From Planctomycetota bacterium (GTDB taxonomy: Bacteria > Planctomycetota > SZUA-567): a stretch of DNA of 53,777 nt. Shown here in pieces: positions 51,232 through 53,777 of the stretch. Made by a program: the position numbers and the translations under genes. The notes under the pieces were generated by a model. That model had not been told where the DNA came from and searched no databases. It was given only the letters and a program-made list of their open reading frames with translations. The number at the start of each line of letters is the position of its first letter. The stretch's first letter is position 1. The stretch covers positions 1 to 53,777 of the forward strand of contig JAISJR010000103.1 in the NCBI GenBank assembly GCA_031261425.1, given 5' to 3'.

Positions 51232-52116
51232 CTACTGTTTCCATTCCGCATCCCACACGTCGTAAAACGCCGACCATTGTTCCGGCGAACAGCGAATTTT
51301 TTCTTCCAAGAAGTCGGCGAAATTTTGCGTGAATTGCCGCACCTTTTCGTCGCGCGTGCCGGTCGCCGGCAACGCGATTTCCGTGTCGAGGTCTAAAATA
51401 AAATTGTCGTTGGAGAGCCGCCGCGACACACCCATTATCACCGCGCAACCGGTCGCCAGCGCGAGGCGCGCCGGACCTTGCGGGAAGCGGCACGGACGCC
51501 CGAAAAAATTTACCGGCACGCCGTTGCCCGTCGGGTCGCGGTCGCCCAAGATGCAGACCATCTCGTTGTTTTTCAGCGCCTGATAAATTTTGCGCGGGTC
51601 TTCGTCGATGTAGAGCAATTTTATTTTTTGCGCGGCGCGTTCGTTGATGAACATTTTTTCGAGTTGCGGCGAGACCTGTCGCGCCACCAAGGCGTTGACC
51701 GGCAAGCCGCAATACAAACTGAAATACGCCGCGCCGATTTCCCAGTTGCCGAAATGCGCCGACAACATCATGACGCCTTTGCCGCGCCGAAACAGCGCCG
51801 CGACGCGGTCGGGGTGCGCCACCGCCACGTGCTTGCCGAAATAATTTTCGTCGAATTCGCGAAAGCGAAAAAATTCGCACAGGTATTTGCCCCAGTTGCG
51901 ATAAATCCAGCGCGCTTCGTAAATGACGCGCTGTTCGCCGGCGTCGGGAAAGACGACGCGCAGATTGCGTTTCAGCGCCTCGCGCCGCCCGCGGTCGGCG
52001 ATGAAATAGCCGAAATCCGCGATGCGCAGGGCAATCCAATAGCCGTAGCGGAGCGGCAAAACCCGCGTCGAAAACAGCAGAAGTTTGAAGAGCCGGTAAC
52101 GAATAAAGTATTTCAT
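51232..52116 (-). CDS. Lipid A-type acyltransferase (LpxL/HtrB family)
   Basis: 294 residues. The HxxxxE catalytic motif is AHFGNWE (residues about 119-125), followed by NALVARQVSPQLEKM, MVCILGDRDPTGNGVPVNFFG (with the usual DRDP) and FPQGPARLALATGCAVI. An N-terminal hydrophobic segment (about 8-30) fits membrane association. It transfers a secondary acyl chain onto lipid A at the inner membrane; family members acting on other glycolipids cannot be excluded. Confidence 0.88.
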   Translation of the reverse strand: MKYFIRYRLFKLLLFSTRVLPLRYGYWIALRIADFGYFIADRGRREALKRNLRVVFPDAGEQRVIYEARWIYRNWGKYLCEFFRFREFDENYFGKHVAVAHPDRVAALFRRGKGVMMLSAHFGNWEIGAAYFSLYCGLPVNALVARQVSPQLEKMFINERAAQKIKLLYIDEDPRKIYQALKNNEMVCILGDRDPTGNGVPVNFFGRPCRFPQGPARLALATGCAVIMGVSRRLSNDNFILDLDTEIALPATGTRDEKVRQFTQNFADFLEEKIRCSPEQWSAFYDVWDAEWKQ

Positions 52117-52158
52117 CGGCGGATTATGCCTCGTTTGGGAAAGGGTTTAGCGGCGGTC

Positions 52159-52330
52159 TATTCCCCTCTACGGAGGGGTGGCATCGCGACGGTTCTATGT
52201 CGCGATGACGGGGTGGTTGCCGTTATATCCCAAAAATCGCGTCACAGAATCTGGGATAACGTAAGCAACCACCCCGTCAGGCGAGATAGAGCGTTTCGCC
52301 TGCCACCCCTCCGCAGAGGGGAATTTTATA
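52159..52330. mobile_element. MITE-like element (copy 3)
   Basis: TATTCCCCTCTACGGAGGGG...CCCCTCCGCAGAGGGGAATT terminal inverted repeats, internal GACGGGGTGGTTG / CAACCACCCCGTC and CCCAAAAATCGCG pairs. Same layout and length as 10751-10923; the bases beside GGGGTGGCA differ (TCGCGACGG for GTCCGGCGC). No coding region. Confidence 0.8.
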
Positions 52331-52365
52331 TCGCACTCGCCATTTTGATATTTACGGCGCGATTC

Positions 52366-53424
52366 TCAATTCTTAATTTTTAATTCTTCATTCTCAATGG
52401 TTCTCGCGCGCAACTGCCCGCACGCGGCGTTAATGTCGCGCCCTTTTTCCGCGCGGAGGGTCGCCGGAAATTTCAGCGCGTCCTGAAAAGCGCGTATCTG
52501 CGCCGCGGCGGGCGGGCGCCAACGCCGCGCGTCGCCGCCAATCGGATTAAACGGAATCAGATTGATTTGCGCCGGCAAAGGGCGCAATAGCGCGTTCAAC
52601 TGCCGCGCCTGCGCGAGGTCGTCGTTCACACCCGCGATGAGACAATACTCAATCGTCAAACGCCGCGAAGTCGCGTTCGCAAAAATTTCGAGCGCCGGCA
52701 AAACCGCCGTCAGCGGATATTGCCGCGCCAACGGAATCAACTGCTCGCGCAACGCTTGCGTCGGCGCGTGTAACGAAAACGCCAACCGATACGCCGGTTG
52801 TTCCCGCGCCAAGCGCAAAATTCCCGCCGGAATGCCCACCGTCGAAACGGTGATTTGCCGGTTGCCGAGATTTAAGCCGTCCGGCGACGAAACGATGCCG
52901 GCGGCGGCGACGACGGCGTCGTAATTTAACAGCGGCTCGCCCATCCCCATAAACACGACGTTGCTCAAACCCGCGCCGTCGGCTTCGACGCAATGGCGGT
53001 CGGCGCGATAGACCTGTTCGACGATTTCCGCCGCCGTGAGCGGGCGGGTAAAACCGCCTTGTCCGGTGGCGCAAAACGCGCACCCGACCGGACAGCCGCA
53101 CATACACGACACGCACAGCGTCCGCCGCCGCCCGCGAATTTCCCGAATCAGCGCCGTTTCAATCGCGGCGTCGCCGCTAAAATACAGCCACTTCTCCGTC
53201 AATTTATCCGCCGCCGTCAAATGCTCGGCTTCGCGCAATTCGCGGACAACGAAGCCGTCGCTTAACGTTTGCCGCAAGGACGCGGGCAGATTTTTCATCG
53301 CGGCGAAATCGTCCGCGCGGCTACGATGTAGCCAGTCCCACAACTGCGCCGCGCGAAAACGCGGCTGACGCGGGAGCAACGCTTGCAGTTCGGCGAGAGT
53401 GAGCGCGAGCAGGGAGGGTTTCAT
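52366..53424 (-). CDS. rlmN: 23S rRNA (adenine2503-C2)/tRNA(A37) methyltransferase
   Basis: 352 residues from the ATG at 53424. Radical-SAM cluster CPVGCAFCATGQGGFTRPL (CxxxCxxC), VVFMGMGEPLLNYD, the SAM-binding segment TVSTVGIPAGI, YRLAFSLHAPTQALREQL and the C-terminal INAACGQLRA (reactive Cys) are all present. It makes 2-methyladenosine in 23S rRNA and certain tRNAs. A longer reading from 53448 has no ribosome site. The last residues (NEELKIKN) are written by a heptad remnant (AATTTTTAATTC). Confidence 0.95.
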   Translation of the reverse strand: MKPSLLALTLAELQALLPRQPRFRAAQLWDWLHRSRADDFAAMKNLPASLRQTLSDGFVVRELREAEHLTAADKLTEKWLYFSGDAAIETALIREIRGRRRTLCVSCMCGCPVGCAFCATGQGGFTRPLTAAEIVEQVYRADRHCVEADGAGLSNVVFMGMGEPLLNYDAVVAAAGIVSSPDGLNLGNRQITVSTVGIPAGILRLAREQPAYRLAFSLHAPTQALREQLIPLARQYPLTAVLPALEIFANATSRRLTIEYCLIAGVNDDLAQARQLNALLRPLPAQINLIPFNPIGGDARRWRPPAAAQIRAFQDALKFPATLRAEKGRDINAACGQLRARTIENEELKIKN

Positions 53425-53463
53425 TTTTGCCTCAGACCTATTCGACAACCGGATAAAATAAAG

Positions 53464-53575
53464 AACAATTAAAAATTAAAAATTGAGAATTAAAAATTGC
53501 GGAGGTTGATTAGCAAATTCGCTTCGCGCAATTTGGATAATCAATCCGAAATTTTTAATTTTTAATTTTTAAATC
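53464..53575. repeat. Heptad element, AATTAAA-type arms
   Basis: AATTAAA/AATTGAG units, core GGAGGTTGATTAGCAAATTCGCTTCGCGCAATTTGGATAATCAATCC, then AATTTTT arm. Confidence 0.88.
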
Positions 53576-53629
53576 GTGTTACGCGGTTAGCGTCGGTGCT
53601 ATTGCAACGAAGAAATTGAAAAAACTCCG

Positions 53630-53777
53630 ACAGTCGCCCTGAAAGGGCGAAACATATTAGCCCAGGGTAAGCGACACGCTCTATCGTCGCGCCACCCTGG
53701 GTAGCGGTTCGCGAAGCGAACCATCCGACAGTTCCGCCGTTAGGCGGCAAACGCCGCCTCCGGCGGCGAGAGCGGTT
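53630..53777. repeat. Module D (reverse copy) and small palindromes at the right edge
   Basis: GCCCTGAAAGGGCGAAACATATTAGCCCAGGGTAAGCG... (53637-53703) is the reverse of 10949-11040. GGTTCGCGAAGCGAACC and CGCCGCCTCCGGCGGCG hairpins follow. There is no gene between 53425 and the end. Confidence 0.7.

Overview
The window is a stretch of chromosome from a Gram-negative bacterium. The evidence for an outer membrane is an OstA-type LPS-transport protein, a LpxL-like acyltransferase, a TonB-dependent receptor with TonB, a LolC/E-like permease and the tail of an outer-membrane barrel. The organism is probably motile (flagellin, CheY, CheX-like protein, bacteriohemerythrin). Codons are strongly G/C-biased, gaps are A/T-rich and crowded with repeats, and most genes have a GGAG-type ribosome site. 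The phylum cannot be fixed from sequence alone. A member of the PVC group (Lentisphaerota/Kiritimatiellota-like) is a guess, not a finding.

Layout. 1-3.9 kb: end of a beta-barrel gene, a palindromic repeat field, an STN-domain protein, tRNA-Ser(CGA), a LysM protein and a SprT-like metalloprotease. 4.1-8.5 kb: an orphan SsuC-type permease, a very large OstA-like protein and initiator tRNA-Met. 8.9-14.5 kb: alpha-E protein, transglutaminase-like protein and circularly permuted ATP-grasp (a predicted peptide/amidoligase module), facing two AstE/AspA-like proteins of equal length, one without its zinc histidines. 14.8-17.3 kb: cold-shock protein and a hybrid histidine kinase. 17.3-24.2 kb: a cobalamin-uptake locus (TonB, TonB-dependent receptor, BtuD, BtuC, BtuF behind a cobalamin riboswitch) interrupted by an NYN nuclease-like gene. 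24.2-33 kb: Nif11-like peptide, XRE-cupin regulator, Cys-rich lipoprotein, GcvT, LolC/E-like permease, Fic protein, PolA, FkbM methyltransferase and CoaE. 33-38 kb is an accessory stretch: AAA/DUF4143 ATPase behind a 34-bp palindrome, a Vsr-methylase-restriction endonuclease operon, bacteriohemerythrin and a RecE-like fragment. 37.9-45 kb: flagellin, MurF, DAHP synthase, RarA, MutM, FmdB zinc ribbon and an A/T-rich DJ-1/PfpI gene. 45.1-53.8 kb: VapC with tandemly duplicated VapB-like antitoxins, Gmd, CheX-like and CheY, MetI, a TIM-barrel protein, the acyltransferase and RlmN.

The most unusual signal lies between the genes. About two dozen gaps carry one architecture: arms of tandem heptanucleotides in inverted orientation, flanking an asymmetric core with GGAGTTT..., a small CGC-TTCG-CG type hairpin and ...AACTCC. 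At least four unrelated heptamer families serve as arms (AATTAAC-like, GAGAGTT/TAGAGTT-like, CAGTGAG/CAGTGGG-like and GGGAAAA/GGGAAGA-like) around a recognisably similar core. Arms often run into the last codons of genes and up to the next start codon. One heptamer block sits in frame inside tonB. Two other genes contain in-frame 15-bp tandem repeats that resemble another intergenic palindrome. A separate family of about 170 bp with 30-bp terminal inverted repeats (MITE-like) occurs three times, one copy truncated.
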